From: Plenodomus lindquistii | Taxonomy: Eukaryota > Ascomycota > Dothideomycetes > Pleosporales > Leptosphaeriaceae | Reading direction: 5' to 3' | NCBI GenBank assembly: GCA_025504975.1 | Contig: JANUWI010000009.1 | Coordinates: forward strand, 1,302,001 to 1,366,000 | DNA: 64,000 bases | In this document: piece by piece, positions 47,101 to 57,852 of the stretch | Numbering within the stretch: the first letter of the stretch is position 1 | How the letters are laid out: each line of letters opens with the position of its first letter | Translations under genes and position numbers: made by a program | Notes under the pieces: model-generated | The model's input: only the letters and a program-made list of their open reading frames with translations | Database searches by the model: none | Told to the model about the DNA's origin: nothing

Positions 47101-48325
47101 AGTGACCATCGAAGCGGTGTCGAACATCAAGACAGTGCACGCCCTGTCAATCGAGGACGAGATCTTACATACGTACAGGCGATCTTTACAAGGTCCCCGC
47201 AAGGAAATGGTACAACAGAGCTTCAAGACCAATATTTGGCTGGCGATTGCGAACTCCTGTGGAGGCTTCATTTACGCCTTCGCTTATTGGTGGGGCTCCA
47301 AAAACATTGTCGAGGGACGGTATACCCAGACACAGTTTTTCATTATATTGATTTGTATGCTGGTTTCCGCCCAATTGTGGGGACAACTTTTCACCCTTGC
47401 TCCAGAGATCTCCAAAGCTAAGTCTGCTATCTCCCGGATCTGCGGACTTATCGAGCTTGGCAACGATACCCCGGGCTCAACGTCAGGTCGCTCCGCAGCG
47501 GAACTGGACTGCAACGAGAACGAGAAAGACCTCGAAGCACTGGCTGACTCAACACCACCTTCGACCGCAACGGGTGGGGCTCGGGTAGTCTTTCGCAATG
47601 TGCAATTTGCCTACCCTGCGCGCCCTGGTGTCGCAGTCCTGACGTCGTTGTCCCTATCTATTCAACCTGGGCAGTTCTGTGCTCTCGTTGGTCCGTCAGG
47701 TGCCGGCAAGAGTACAGTACTTGCTTTGCTAGAGCGTTTCTATTCGCCATCTGCTGGGAGCATCTCGATAAACGGACTCGATATATCAAGACATCACGGT
47801 GTTTCTTTCCGAGACGACATAGCGTACGTTCCGCAGGAGAATGTACTCTTTCAAGGAAGCATTAGATTCAACATGTCACTAGGGGCACGGCCTGGTCATG
47901 AGCCTTCAGATGAGGAGATACAAGAGGCTTGCAAGCTTGCAAACATCCACGATACGATCATCGAGTTACCCCAGGGTTACGATACCGAATGTGGGTCGAA
48001 CGGAAATCAGCTGTCTGGTGGACAGCGACAGCGACTGTCGATTGCACGTGCTCTAGTGCGGAAACCGAAGCTCCTTCTCTTAGACGAAAGCACGAGCGCC
48101 CTGGATGCAGAGAGCGAGAAAGCGCTCGAATCTGGACTTGAACGTGCAGTCAAGGGACAAGGAGTTACAATCATCGCCATCGCCCATCGACTCAGAACTA
48201 TCGCGAGAGCGGACATCATCTTCCTCGTAGAGGGTGGTAAGGTAGTCGACCAAGGACGCCACGAAGAGCTTGTACAACGGAGCGAGAGCTATCGCGTTAA
48301 CGCTCTGCACCAGATGCTTGGGTAA
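44117..48325 (+). CDS. ABC exporter, ABCB/MDR type (1,313 aa)
   Basis: Four exons: 44117-45062, 45114-45805, 45958-46852 and 46917-48325. It is a full transporter with layout TMD-NBD-TMD-NBD. NBD1 has Walker A GLSGSGKST, Q-loop LVQQEPSLLDRS, signature VSGGQKQRIALARAL (split by intron 2) and Walker B ILILDEATAALD. NBD2 has GPSGAGKST, LSGGQRQRLSIARAL and LLLLDESTSALD. Both sites look catalytically intact. An acidic, Ser/Thr-rich linker (about residues 640-700) joins the halves. An ABCB transporter next to the NPS6/SidD synthetase is a recurrent feature of fungal extracellular siderophore clusters, and siderophore export or recycling is the likely role. It is convergent with the GNAT gene, with 28 bp between stop codons. 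Confidence 0.93.
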
Positions 48326-48353
48326 GTGTAAATAAACTTAATACTATGTATAT

Positions 48354-49182
48354 CTATAGTTCGTCTGCCGCTGCGAGCTTCACCTTCTGCGGCAGTAATC
48401 CTACATTGTTCGATGGCAACCAGACATACAACGCTACATCGTGATCTGCATTCGCACTACTGGTCTCCTCTGGCCTTAAATCTTCCGACTTGTGAACTGG
48501 TCGCTCCTTGAGCAGCCGGCAACTCATTTTCTCATATAATCTTTGGGCCTCTTTGGAGCTCTCCACGTAAATAGGCAACTGTGCTTGTTCTGCTAAGCCG
48601 ATGCCATACTTGAACAACAGTTCTCCAATACCGCGTCGCTGGTGCTTAGGATGCACCGCTATGACATGGCAATACAGATACCGTTCGTTGGCCCACAACT
48701 GTTCTCGAACGTTCCAAAGCGGACTTATCAACGCTTCAGCCCGTTCTTTTTCTTTCCCCTGCAGCCAAGAGATGTCGCTCTTTTTCCAATCACTGGGTGT
48801 GAGGTAAATATCCCAGAGCGCCATGCCGACCACGTGGCCGGTCTCGGTATCAACACATTTAATTGTGTATTGTGTTGGGGTACTTTGCATGTACTGCGAC
48901 GTGTGTTGGGTGTGTACTTTCCTAGGATTCGTCAGCTTTCTCTCACCCACCCTGGTACGCAGCGCATGGCCAGATTATGGCATGGCGGAGCACAGGCATG
49001 CGACATGCCGGCCGCTGAGAAACGCACCTGAATTCGGACTCGGGATCGATCAGGTCCTCTTCGCTGGCCGATGGAAACAATGCTCGTGTGACCGCATTAT
49101 CCTTGAAGGCCGCAAAATATGCATCGTAAACGGAACTGATATCCGCCACCAATGCAGGCAACACTACAAAACCCATGATCAA
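48354..49182 (-). CDS. GNAT acetyltransferase (240 aa)
   Basis: Two exons, 49028-49182 and 48354-48921, join in phase through a 106-nt intron to give ...ESEFRKVHTQH.... The GNAT core is VIAVHPKHQRRGIGELLFKYG, which contains the acetyl-CoA pyrophosphate loop (R-R-G-I-G), then PIYVESSKEAQRLYEKM. The start VVLPALVADISSVYDAYFAAF is typical of small fungal cluster-associated GNATs. In triacetylfusarinine and coprogen pathways a GNAT such as SidG acetylates the alpha-amino group of the finished scaffold, so that role is proposed here. It is divergent from the NRPS across a promoter with four ATCWGATAA sites. The second in-frame ATG (49176) is an alternative start. Acetylation of something outside the pathway is possible. 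Confidence 0.85.
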
Positions 49183-49814
49183 GTTCGCGAATATCCTAAT
49201 TTGGTCCGGTCAGATTGTGGTTCGTTCCTCGGTCCGCCCCTCAGTCGTATTCACACATACCCACCTCGGGAGAATTTGTGTTGGCAAGAGTCAGGGGTAA
49301 TTGAGAGACAATGCGTCGTCAAGGGTAGTTCCGGGAGAAGTGGTACTGTACGTGATCCTGAACTAAGGATGGAGATTTCCTGGTCCACCGCTTGGACAAC
49401 ACAACTACAGACGAAAAGTTTTGGCGTGGAAGAGCTACGCAGGATCTGTATTACGCAATGACACGACCGCGATTGGCGGCACATACGGACGACACTAATC
49501 AATGTACAATGCTCAAATCGCTACATCCCAAGTGCCCAGCCTGACAGCTCCGTCCCACCAAGAGCGCAAAATTTTACAATGTTGATTGGCATCTTCTAGA
49601 GTAGACGGGATGTTCGTGATCAGTCTGTGTTCTTCAGATGCACGGCAACTACCTAGGTTTCCATGACGTTGAAACAACACGCCAACTTAGCGCGCCAGAA
49701 TAGCATCACGCCACCGACGACAGGACGTGGGGATCTCCACCCTCACGGCGCCCCATCTACTCTACTGTACATGCACATGATGCGGCCTTCCCCTTGCATG
49801 TGTACCCATTGAAG

Positions 49815-49823
49815 TTATCTGAT
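49815..49823 (-). promoter_or_regulatory. SreA-type GATA site (ATCAGATAA)
   Basis: Exact match on the minus strand, 0.63 kb upstream of the GNAT start and 1.0 kb upstream of the NRPS start. Confidence 0.65.
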
Positions 49824-50050
49824 CCGCTCCAAGCGAAATCCTCCCGCGCTTCCACATCATTGACATGGTCGCATAGACCAGATTAGCAGGTGCGCAGAGG
49901 AGAACATGCGTCTGGCCCATAATTTGTAGAAATTTTCTATCGTTGTGGGTCGTACTTGGTATGCTGGCCTCGCATACATAGTAATGCCAACCAAGCTGTG
50001 CTAGCGACATGTCGCGCAGCACGCATTGAGAATATCGGCCCTTCTCGACC

Positions 50051-50059
50051 ATCTGATAA
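50051..50059 (+). promoter_or_regulatory. SreA-type GATA site (ATCTGATAA)
   Basis: Exact match on the plus strand, 0.75 kb upstream of the NRPS start. The next site lies 55 bp further on in the opposite orientation. Confidence 0.65.
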
Positions 50060-50113
50060 TTGCTTTACCAGCCCACTTGGCAGTTTACGGTAGCGCGCTC
50101 CGAGCAACGGCCG

Positions 50114-50122
50114 TTATCAGAT
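50114..50122 (-). promoter_or_regulatory. SreA-type GATA site (ATCTGATAA)
   Basis: Exact match on the minus strand, paired with the site at 50051. Confidence 0.65.
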
Positions 50123-50270
50123 GGCAGCGATCGTGTCGGCTACTCTACTCTACTCTAGAGTATGTCACCCTGCAGACATGACGTGCCGCTAGCTCCTACC
50201 ACAGTGGGCAACTCCGTCTTCGCAGCTCGCATGACGGCGTGCCTAGAGGCTTGCTGTCACACACCTCCAA

Positions 50271-50279
50271 TTATCAGAT
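50271..50279 (-). promoter_or_regulatory. SreA-type GATA site (ATCTGATAA)
   Basis: Exact match on the minus strand, the site nearest the NRPS start (about 0.53 kb). Confidence 0.65.
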
Positions 50280-50806
50280 TCCGCTAGTGAGACGCCGTTG
50301 CTCAGGCAGTTGAACGATTTTAATCTGATTTGCTCACTGTGGGGTTTGGACGCGCGGGATGGAGGGGCTTTCAGTACGGCTAAAGCTCAATAACGCTCTC
50401 GAAGCGTGAGCCTTCCGCGGCTTTTACGTTAAGCCATGAACGATCAAACGTGGGAACGTGGGCTGCTCACTCAAGATGGACCCTGCGTAAACGTCGCAGT
50501 CACGGATGTGACGCGGGCGGCTGTCTCTCAATACGGGCGTGCTTGGCCGAGAGAGACTGGTGATCTTCTCTCGGACCCCCATCCTGGCTGATTGTTTGGC
50601 AAGCTAGTTCTTGACAATGACTCTAAAGCGTGTGTGGAGCAATCGATGAGTACACCTTACTTGCGATGCTCGGCTCGTTTTATGAGAAGGCCTGGGACTT
50701 GACTCGACAAGTTCAACGTCCCTATCATTCCTCCTTCACATCGATCCCAGAAGGAGAGCCCCTCAGACACGAGAAGAGAACGAGGTGTCGCAATCCGAGT
50801 AGCAAG

Positions 50807-53800
50807 ATGCACCTACCAAACGGAGAACACATTGCACGCTTTAGTGGAGTTCCTGATGAGCCCACTGAAGCGAAGGTTCAAAGCAATGGCGATGTGACGT
50901 TGCCTGAGAATGGCACAAAAGTCACAGACAAGGAAGCAGTGGTGCAGAAAACAACTGCTGCCACCGCAAACGAAGTCAAAATACCGATTGCCAACGGCTC
51001 AGACGCAAGCGAAATCTTAGACGTCGTTCTCACAGCCTGGGCTATACTAGTACAACGTTACCAGAGGGACGTCTTCCTTCAGTTTACTTGGGGTCTCCAG
51101 GGTGGCGATGCAAACCAAACACAATGCGTACCCACGCCCGATCTTGACCTGCAGAACCAGGAGGTTTCTAGCCAGTTCAAGTCGAAGATCAGGGACGTAA
51201 GATTGAAAGACATCTCCGTGGACCAGTCTACGATTTTTTTGAACGATGGAACACAGGAAGAGGTGAGCTTTGTTCGTAGCCGGAGGACATCATGACTGAC
51301 ACTCAACCAGTGGACCTTCCAAGTTTTACTCGAATTTCGCGAGGACTCCCTTTATGCTACCTCGCAATGGCAGCCTCCCACCATGTCCCGACACCAGGCT
51401 GTGTCGCAACTTCATTTCTTTGCTTCAACTTTTGATACCCTCCTTAGCGACTCCGAGACTCCCATCTCCACCCTTACATCCATTTCCGAGAAGGAACTTG
51501 ACGAATTATGGGGATGGAACACACCAATGCAGCCCGACATTCAGACCTGCCACCACGACTTGGTATCTACTCAAGCAGAACTGAATCCAAACAAGATTGC
51601 GGTTGATGCGTGGGACGGCGAGTTGACCTACCTTCAGGTCGAGGATTACTCGAATCACCTCGCTCAAAACCTGCGTTTGCTCAACGATGCACCGGATCAG
51701 ATTATTCCCTGCCTCTTTGAAAAATCACGATGGACTACTGTAGCTGTTCTCGCAATCATGAAGGCCGGCGCATGTTTTGCGCTGCTCGACCCGGCACAGC
51801 CTGAAGGTCGCCTGCGCGCCATTGTGCAGCAGGTCAACGCGAAGCTCTTCATCTCGTCCAAGACTCAATCATCCCTCGCAGCGCGTGTGGCGCCGTCGGC
51901 TACAATTATACCCATCTCAGAGTCAAAGTTCGACAAGATCTACAGTCCATTCGCAGAGCAACAGCCCAAGACCACACTTCCAAAGGTGTCACCGCAAGCG
52001 AACATGTACATTCAATTCACAAGCGGAAGTACGGGATTGCCAAAAGGATGCCTTGTTTCTCACAGCCAGTACACATCCGGTGCCATTCCAAGAGCGCATG
52101 ACGTGGGCTACCGATCGCACTCTCGTGTACTGGACTTCGCAAGTTACGCGTTTGATGTGTGCATCGATTCTATGCTTTGCACACTTGCGCATGGCGGCAC
52201 GCTTTGCACACCATCAGACGAACGACGAATGAACGACATGAGCGGCGCTATGCGCGACATGCGCGTCACTTTCGCCGGTATGACACCGTCTGTTGCTCGC
52301 ACATTGGATGTGGATATCCTGACCCAACTTGATTCAATTGCTCTGGGTGGTGAGGGTGTTTCGGCCAGCGATGCCGCCTCTTGGGGCCAGAAAACCAAGG
52401 TCGTCAACGCTTACGGTCCGTCTGAGTGCACCGTGGGCGCGACTATCAACGCCGATGTTGGTGCCAAACCCTACATCACCATGGGTAAGGGTAAAGGATG
52501 TGCCATCTGGCTCACCAACCCGGAGAACCACAACGAACTGGTACCCATTGGAGCTGTTGGCGAACTGCTCATCGAAGGACCCATTGTTGGCAACGGGTAC
52601 CTCAACAATCCGGCGAAGACCAAGGAAGTATTTATCGAAGACCCAGAATTTCTTGTCAAAGGCAGCAAGAAATTTCCTGGACGACGAGGCCGTATTTACA
52701 AGAGCGGTGATCTCGTACGCTACGATCCTGATGGTAACGGCGAAGTCATCTTTGTCGGACGTCAAGATCAGCAGGTCAAGCTCCGCGGTCAGCGCATCGA
52801 GCTAGCTGAGATTGAATACAACATGCAGAAGCATCTTCCGGCTGATACTCAGCTTGCCGTCGAAGTCATCAAGCCTGGCGGTAGCGGCGAGCAGACGCTT
52901 GTTGCATTCCTCGTCGAGCAAAAGAAGATTGGTATGCGCCATCTGGATGGTCAGACGTTCGGCAGTTTCTCGAACAAGTTCCAAAGCGCTCTGCAGGAAA
53001 TGACCAAACAGCTATACATTGACCTTCCAGGATACATGGTGCCAAGTGCATACATCCCGCTCTACAGAATGCCGCTCCTTGTGTCGTGCAAGACCGACAG
53101 GAAGCGACTTCGCGAGATTGGCAACTCTGTTACACGCCAGGATCTAAGGAGATTCAACTCTTCAATGACGGAGAAGAAGGAGCCTACAACCAAGATGGAG
53201 ATTAAGATTGGCCAGTTGTGGGCGAAGCTTCTCGGTGGCGACGCAGACTTTAGTGCTAACGACAACTTCTTCAGCATGGGTGGTGACTCGCTACGCGCGA
53301 TGAGACTCGTTGCCTCTGCGCGGGAGGAGGACATCGTGCTGACTGTACCGGACATCATGCTCAATCCCACGCTTTCGAGTATGGCTGCGAAAGCAACGCC
53401 GTTGTCCAACGAGGAGACGAACGAAGTAGAGCCCTTCTCGCTTATTAATAGAGACTGGGATGTGGAGAAAGCAAAGGCTGAAAGCGCAGCACTCTGTGGC
53501 GTTGATGCTGAGAACGTCGAAGACATCTATCCATGTACTCCCCTTCAAGAGGGTCTTATGGCTCTCTCAGCTAAATTCCAAGATGCATATGTCGCACAAC
53601 GCGTTGCGAAGCTTCCGATTGAGGTAGCAGAACGTATGAAGAAGGCTTTCGACGCCGCTATGGAGGGACTTCCTGTTCTCCGAACACGCATCGTCAATGT
53701 ACCCGGTCGCGGCCTCTTCCAAGTTGTACTGAAAGATGGTCAACTTATTCGAGATCACGGTAGCGATGTCGCAGAGTTCTTGCGAATCGATCGTAATGAG

Positions 53801-56737
53801 TCGATGGATCTTGGAACCGCTCTCTTCCGATATGGACTCACCAAGGAAGAAGGTAGTGAGGAAGCACACTTCATCATCACAATGCATCACGCTATATACG
53901 ATGGTTGGTCTATGCCGCTCGTTTTCGGTCGCATAAACGGCGCTTTCAGTGGTGTCGAGACGAATCGACCAGCATCCTTCAAACGCTTCATCAAGTATCT
54001 TACAAATCTCAACCCCACAGATGCCAAAGACTACTGGAAGGAGAGGCTCGCTGGCGCCAGCCCACATCAGTTTCCTCCTCTACCGCAGAAGGGTTACGTG
54101 ACACAGGCCGACTCTTTGCTTGAGCAATACGTGAGCGTACCGACCTCAGCACACTCGAAGTTGACACTAGCAACCATTATTCGCGGCGCATGGGCATTGG
54201 TATCGTCCTTGTATATGGGTCATCCTGATATCGTCTTCGGCGAGACGCTTACTGGACGCTCGGCGCCAGTCCACGGCATCGAGCAGATTGAAGGCCCAAT
54301 GATCACGACCATTCCTATTCGTGTGCGTCTCAATCTCGATCGTCCAATCTCGGAGTTCCTACAGACCATACACGCACAGACTGTGAGGCAAATTCCTCAT
54401 GAACACTTGGGTCTGCAGAACATCCGTCGCTTGAGCAAAGACGCACGCGCAGCCTGTGATCTACGCACTGGCCTAGTCTTGAATCCCAAAGAAGACGAGG
54501 ACTTTAGCAGAGTGAAGTTGGAACATACGCCCTCGAATGCCTTCCTTCCCGTTGACGATGCCGAGGCTGCGCGTGAGGCGCTCAAGTTCAATACGTACGC
54601 GCTTATGCTTGTGTGCACGCTTGATGAGAACGGCTTCCTGGTCATGGCAAGTTTCGACTCTAAGTGTATCAGCAAGTCAGCCATGGAAAGAGTACTTGTG
54701 GTGCTCAATCGTATCGTCACAGCTTTCCTGGGCAACCCTGAGAGCAAGCTGGGCGATGTTGCAGTGCTGGATCCCGCCGAAGAGGAGGATGCACAAGCCA
54801 TCAGACCTAGAGATGTCATGGTCGATAGTGCCCTGGGCATGTCGCCTGTTGACAGCCCAACACAAGAGAGCGCGCCGTCGGATGCTCTATCGCCAAATGG
54901 CGAGAAGCTACGAGCTCTGCTAGCTCGCATCTTGGGCATGCCAGAGTCAGATATCAACCCAAGTGATAGCTTTTTTGAGCTTGGAGGCGACTCAATTGGT
55001 GCCATGCGACTTGTAGCGGATGCGCGTGCACAAGGCCTAAGCCTGACTGTAGCACAAGTCTTCCAGAGCCAGTCGTTGGCCGAGCTTGCTTCTTCCATTG
55101 GTAACGAAAAGGAAGACAAGCTTCTCGAACTACTTAGCCGCATTCTGGGTATGCCAAAGAACGAGATCAACGGAAACGACAGTTTCTTCGAGCTTGGTGG
55201 AGACTCCATCGGCGCTATGCGACTTGTGTCCGACGCTCGTGCTCAGGGCCTCAATATCACTGTTGCGCAGGTGTTCCAGAGCCAGTCGCTGTCTGAGCTG
55301 GCTTCTTCGGCCGAAGACGTAGCGTCGGCACAGCCTAAAGCTGACGTTGAGGCTCCCTTCGCTGCTCTTGGTAAGGACGCTTCGCTTTACAGTGCTGACC
55401 GCATTTGTGCGTACCTGGAGAATCCAGAGTGGGATGTCGTGGATATTTACCCCACAAGGCCGTTACAGCAGCTCGCAGTGGAGGGTACAGTTGACCTCCC
55501 ACGCTACTCGCTGAGATATGAACTCATCAAGTTCATCTCACCGATTGATCGTCCGAAGCTCAAGCAAGCTTGTCAAGAGCTCGTCGTCCGCAACGAAGTT
55601 TTGCGCACTGTGTTCGTTATCGACGATGGGAAGCTTCTTGGTGTAGTCTTGTCTGCCCTCGAGGTGCCCTACAGTGAGGTCACTGTTCCAGATGGCGAGG
55701 ATATCAACACGTTTGCTCAAGTCAAGATACAGGAAGATATCGAAGCACCCAAGCCACATGGCTCGTCTTTCGTCGCCTTCACATTGTACACCAGCCCTGC
55801 TACTGGTGCATCGACGCTAGCATTCCGCATCTCACATGCCCAGTATGACGAGATGTGTCTACCAATCCTCTTCCAGCAGCTATCTGCACTCTACGCCGGA
55901 ACAGAGGTCCCAGAGACTCTACCCTTCACAAAGCACGTCAATCACGTGGTACTCGACAACATCCCCAAGGCGATCCCATACTGGCAACAGCTCCTCTCCG
56001 GCTCGCAGATGAGCGTACTCAAGCCAGAGATACCTCTCACAAAGCGCGGGATGGCGGACCGATATCTCGAATTCGACATCTCATCTCGTCCAGGACACAT
56101 CACAATTGGCTCATTGCCAACGGCAGCATGGGCGCTTGTCCTCTCCAAGCGTCTTGGTTTGCGCGACGTCGTCTTCGGCGAAGTAGTCAGCGGCCGTAAT
56201 CTGGGTGCACAATCTGCAGACCGTATTTTCGGCCCAACATGGCAGTACATTCCCTTCCGCGTACCGTTCAACGCTTCCTGGACGCATCTCGACCTGTTGA
56301 ACTTTGTGCAGAAGCAACACATGGAGTCTGCAGCATACGAGAGCATGGGCTTCTCGGAGATTGTAGAGAATTGCACAAACTGGGATAGCAAGACTGTACC
56401 CTGGTTTGATACCGTGGTTCACCAGGCTCCTGCGTGGGTTGAAGAGATGCCGTTTGGCAACGACATCGAAGCGAAATTCGAGACGTTGTACCCACATGCT
56501 GAGCCGTTGCGGGAGTGGAAGTGCCAGGCCTTTGTGAAGGAAGGTGGCAAGAAGCTAGGCATCGAGATCGTGACGTACGAGTCGTGGATTGGTGAAGCAG
56601 AGCTTGTACTGAAGGAGGTTGGTCAGGCGCTGGAGCAGCTCATGAAGGGCAATGTGGAAAAGAGGGTTTTCGACGATACTATTGATGAGGGAGCGGCCCA
56701 GCCCCAAGGCTTGGAGGATTTCGAGGGTGTGATGTGA
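50807..56737 (+). CDS. NPS6: Siderophore NRPS, NPS6/SidD-like, A-T-C-T-T-C (1,960 aa)
   Basis: Two exons, 50807-51262 and 51311-56737, join over a 48-nt intron (branch CTGAC). Domains in order: a reduced N-terminal segment; an A domain with FTSGSTGLPKG (about residue 388), NAYGPSECTV, YKSGDLVRYDP and KLRGQRIELAE; T1 GGDSLRAMRL (Ser about 811); C1 with intact HHAIYDG (about 1011); two near-identical T domains, each FFELGGDSIGAMRL (Ser about 1380 and 1451); and a terminal C domain where the HHxxxDG motif reads SHAQYDE (about 1659). One adenylation domain with several T and C domains suggests iterative use of a single monomer, as in fusarinine or coprogen assembly from N5-acyl-N5-hydroxyornithine. 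No second or degenerate A domain lies between C1 and T2. The start is uncertain: ATG 50666 is also in frame. Cluster context supports an extracellular siderophore synthetase. Confidence 0.92.
54905..55330 (+). repeat. Tandem duplication of a thiolation-domain module inside the NRPS
   Basis: Two direct copies of a 213-nt (71-codon) unit, 54905-55117 and 55118-55330. Over the 42 residues from FFELGG to LASS only four positions differ (A/S, S/N, L/I, A/S), which indicates a recent in-frame duplication or ongoing gene conversion. Confidence 0.9.
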
Positions 56738-57334
56738 TTTGATCTTAGTGTTTCAGTCTTGGTTCGATCTGTGTAGCTTTTAGTCTTAGCGGCTGTTGTT
56801 CCAATATTTCTATTCACGATCACATCGTACTCATCACTTGACTTGTTACTTGACATCGCGTAGCCATGCGGACAAGTGATTTAATCTAATTCAAAAGCAG
56901 TGCGTAGTACGGTTACCCGAACTGCAGTCGTCCGTGCCATATATGAAGGGGATACAAGATCCTTGATTCGAGGCTCCGGCATCTCCGTGCGTCGTTACTT
57001 GTGGCTCCAAACTCGACCAAAGGAGGTGTGACAGCACCTGATTGCTATGTATGGTGTCGCAAGATGGGGCGTCGAGATTGTGAATGTGGCACGGTAGCTA
57101 TGGCCCGACGCTGGTCAACCTCATTCCTTCCTGCCTTCTTCCTGCCCGACGCGACGTCAGTTGCAATGGACTTGCCTGCATTGCCTATAAAATCACAACG
57201 CCCTCTGTATTCAGTATTAACCTTCTCATCCAATACAGCAAAGCATTCAGCCACCGACACACAGCTTCGACGATTTTTTGCGCAAGAGTTATTGTCAGCA
57301 TTGCTCCAATTCAACTAGTACACCCAGAGACACC
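56738..57334. other. Gap between NRPS and small secreted protein gene
   Basis: NRPS 3' region and the promoter of the next gene, with a TATA box at 57186. No ATCWGATAA match was seen, so the next gene is probably outside the iron regulon. No gene is supported. Confidence 0.65.
57186..57192 (+). promoter_or_regulatory. TATA box of small secreted protein gene
   Basis: TATAAAA about 145 bp upstream of the start codon at 57335. Confidence 0.45.
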
Positions 57335-57852
57335 ATGAAGCTACTTTTCACCCTTGTTCCCCTCCTCTCCCTCGTCTCTGCTCTCCCCTCAGCAGAAGTC
57401 CAAGCCATCAGATCCGTTCAGATCGTCAACGATGAGCCGGTCAAGAACTGCCAGCCTGAAAGGAAGTACTGCCTGAACCAGATCATCGCAGACCTCGGTA
57501 CGTAACTCCTCTTCACACATATGGACCACATCGTTTAGAGAATGGTACCCAACAGCATCTACTCCATTTCTTACCACCCCCAATGTCTTGTTAAGAATGC
57601 CACTAACAGCAAGCAGGTGTCGATCCGCAAAACATCCTGCACCAATATTGCGAGACGCAGTTTGAAAACGACGCACTCTCTTGTCACGCCTGCAAGAGGT
57701 TTCCAGAGCCGATGCCAACCTGTGGTGCTGCGCCTGCAGCGTGGAACTCGATCTTCACTTGCAGCAGCGGGCAGACGTATACCTTTGCTGAAAGATGCCC
57801 CGAATGGTGTGAGGCTGGAGCATGTGTACCGTGGCCATTGAGAGACTCATAG
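57335..57852 (+). CDS. Cysteine-rich small secreted protein (132 aa)
   Basis: Two exons, 57335-57497 and 57617-57852, join in phase over a 119-nt intron (G|GT). The N-terminus MKLLFTLVPLLSLVSALPS is a signal peptide with likely cleavage after VSA. The mature part has ten cysteines: two in the first exon (KNCQ, KYCLN) and eight in the second (QYCET, SCHAC, PTCG, FTCSS, RCPEWC and GACVPW). The even count and spacing suggest disulfide bonds. Size, secretion signal and cysteine content fit the class of candidate fungal effectors or small secreted proteins. No named family is recognised and no function is assigned. It sits next to the siderophore NRPS but lacks its GATA sites. Confidence 0.75.

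Larger units (their letters stand above)
49183..50806. promoter_or_regulatory. Divergent promoter of GNAT and NRPS genes with four GATA sites
   Basis: This 1.6-kb gap separates the divergent GNAT and NRPS starts. It contains exact ATCWGATAA matches at 49815, 50051, 50114 and 50271, within 465 bp. SreA-type GATA repressors bind this 9-mer and silence siderophore genes when iron is plentiful, so both genes are expected to be induced by iron starvation. An in-frame ATG for the NRPS occurs at 50666. No other gene is supported. Confidence 0.75.

Noticed and set aside
54750..54905. Possible degenerate second adenylation domain between C1 and T2 of the NRPS
   Set aside because: Only about 50 residues of Ser/Pro/Asp-rich linker separate the two domains, and no A-domain core motif is present.
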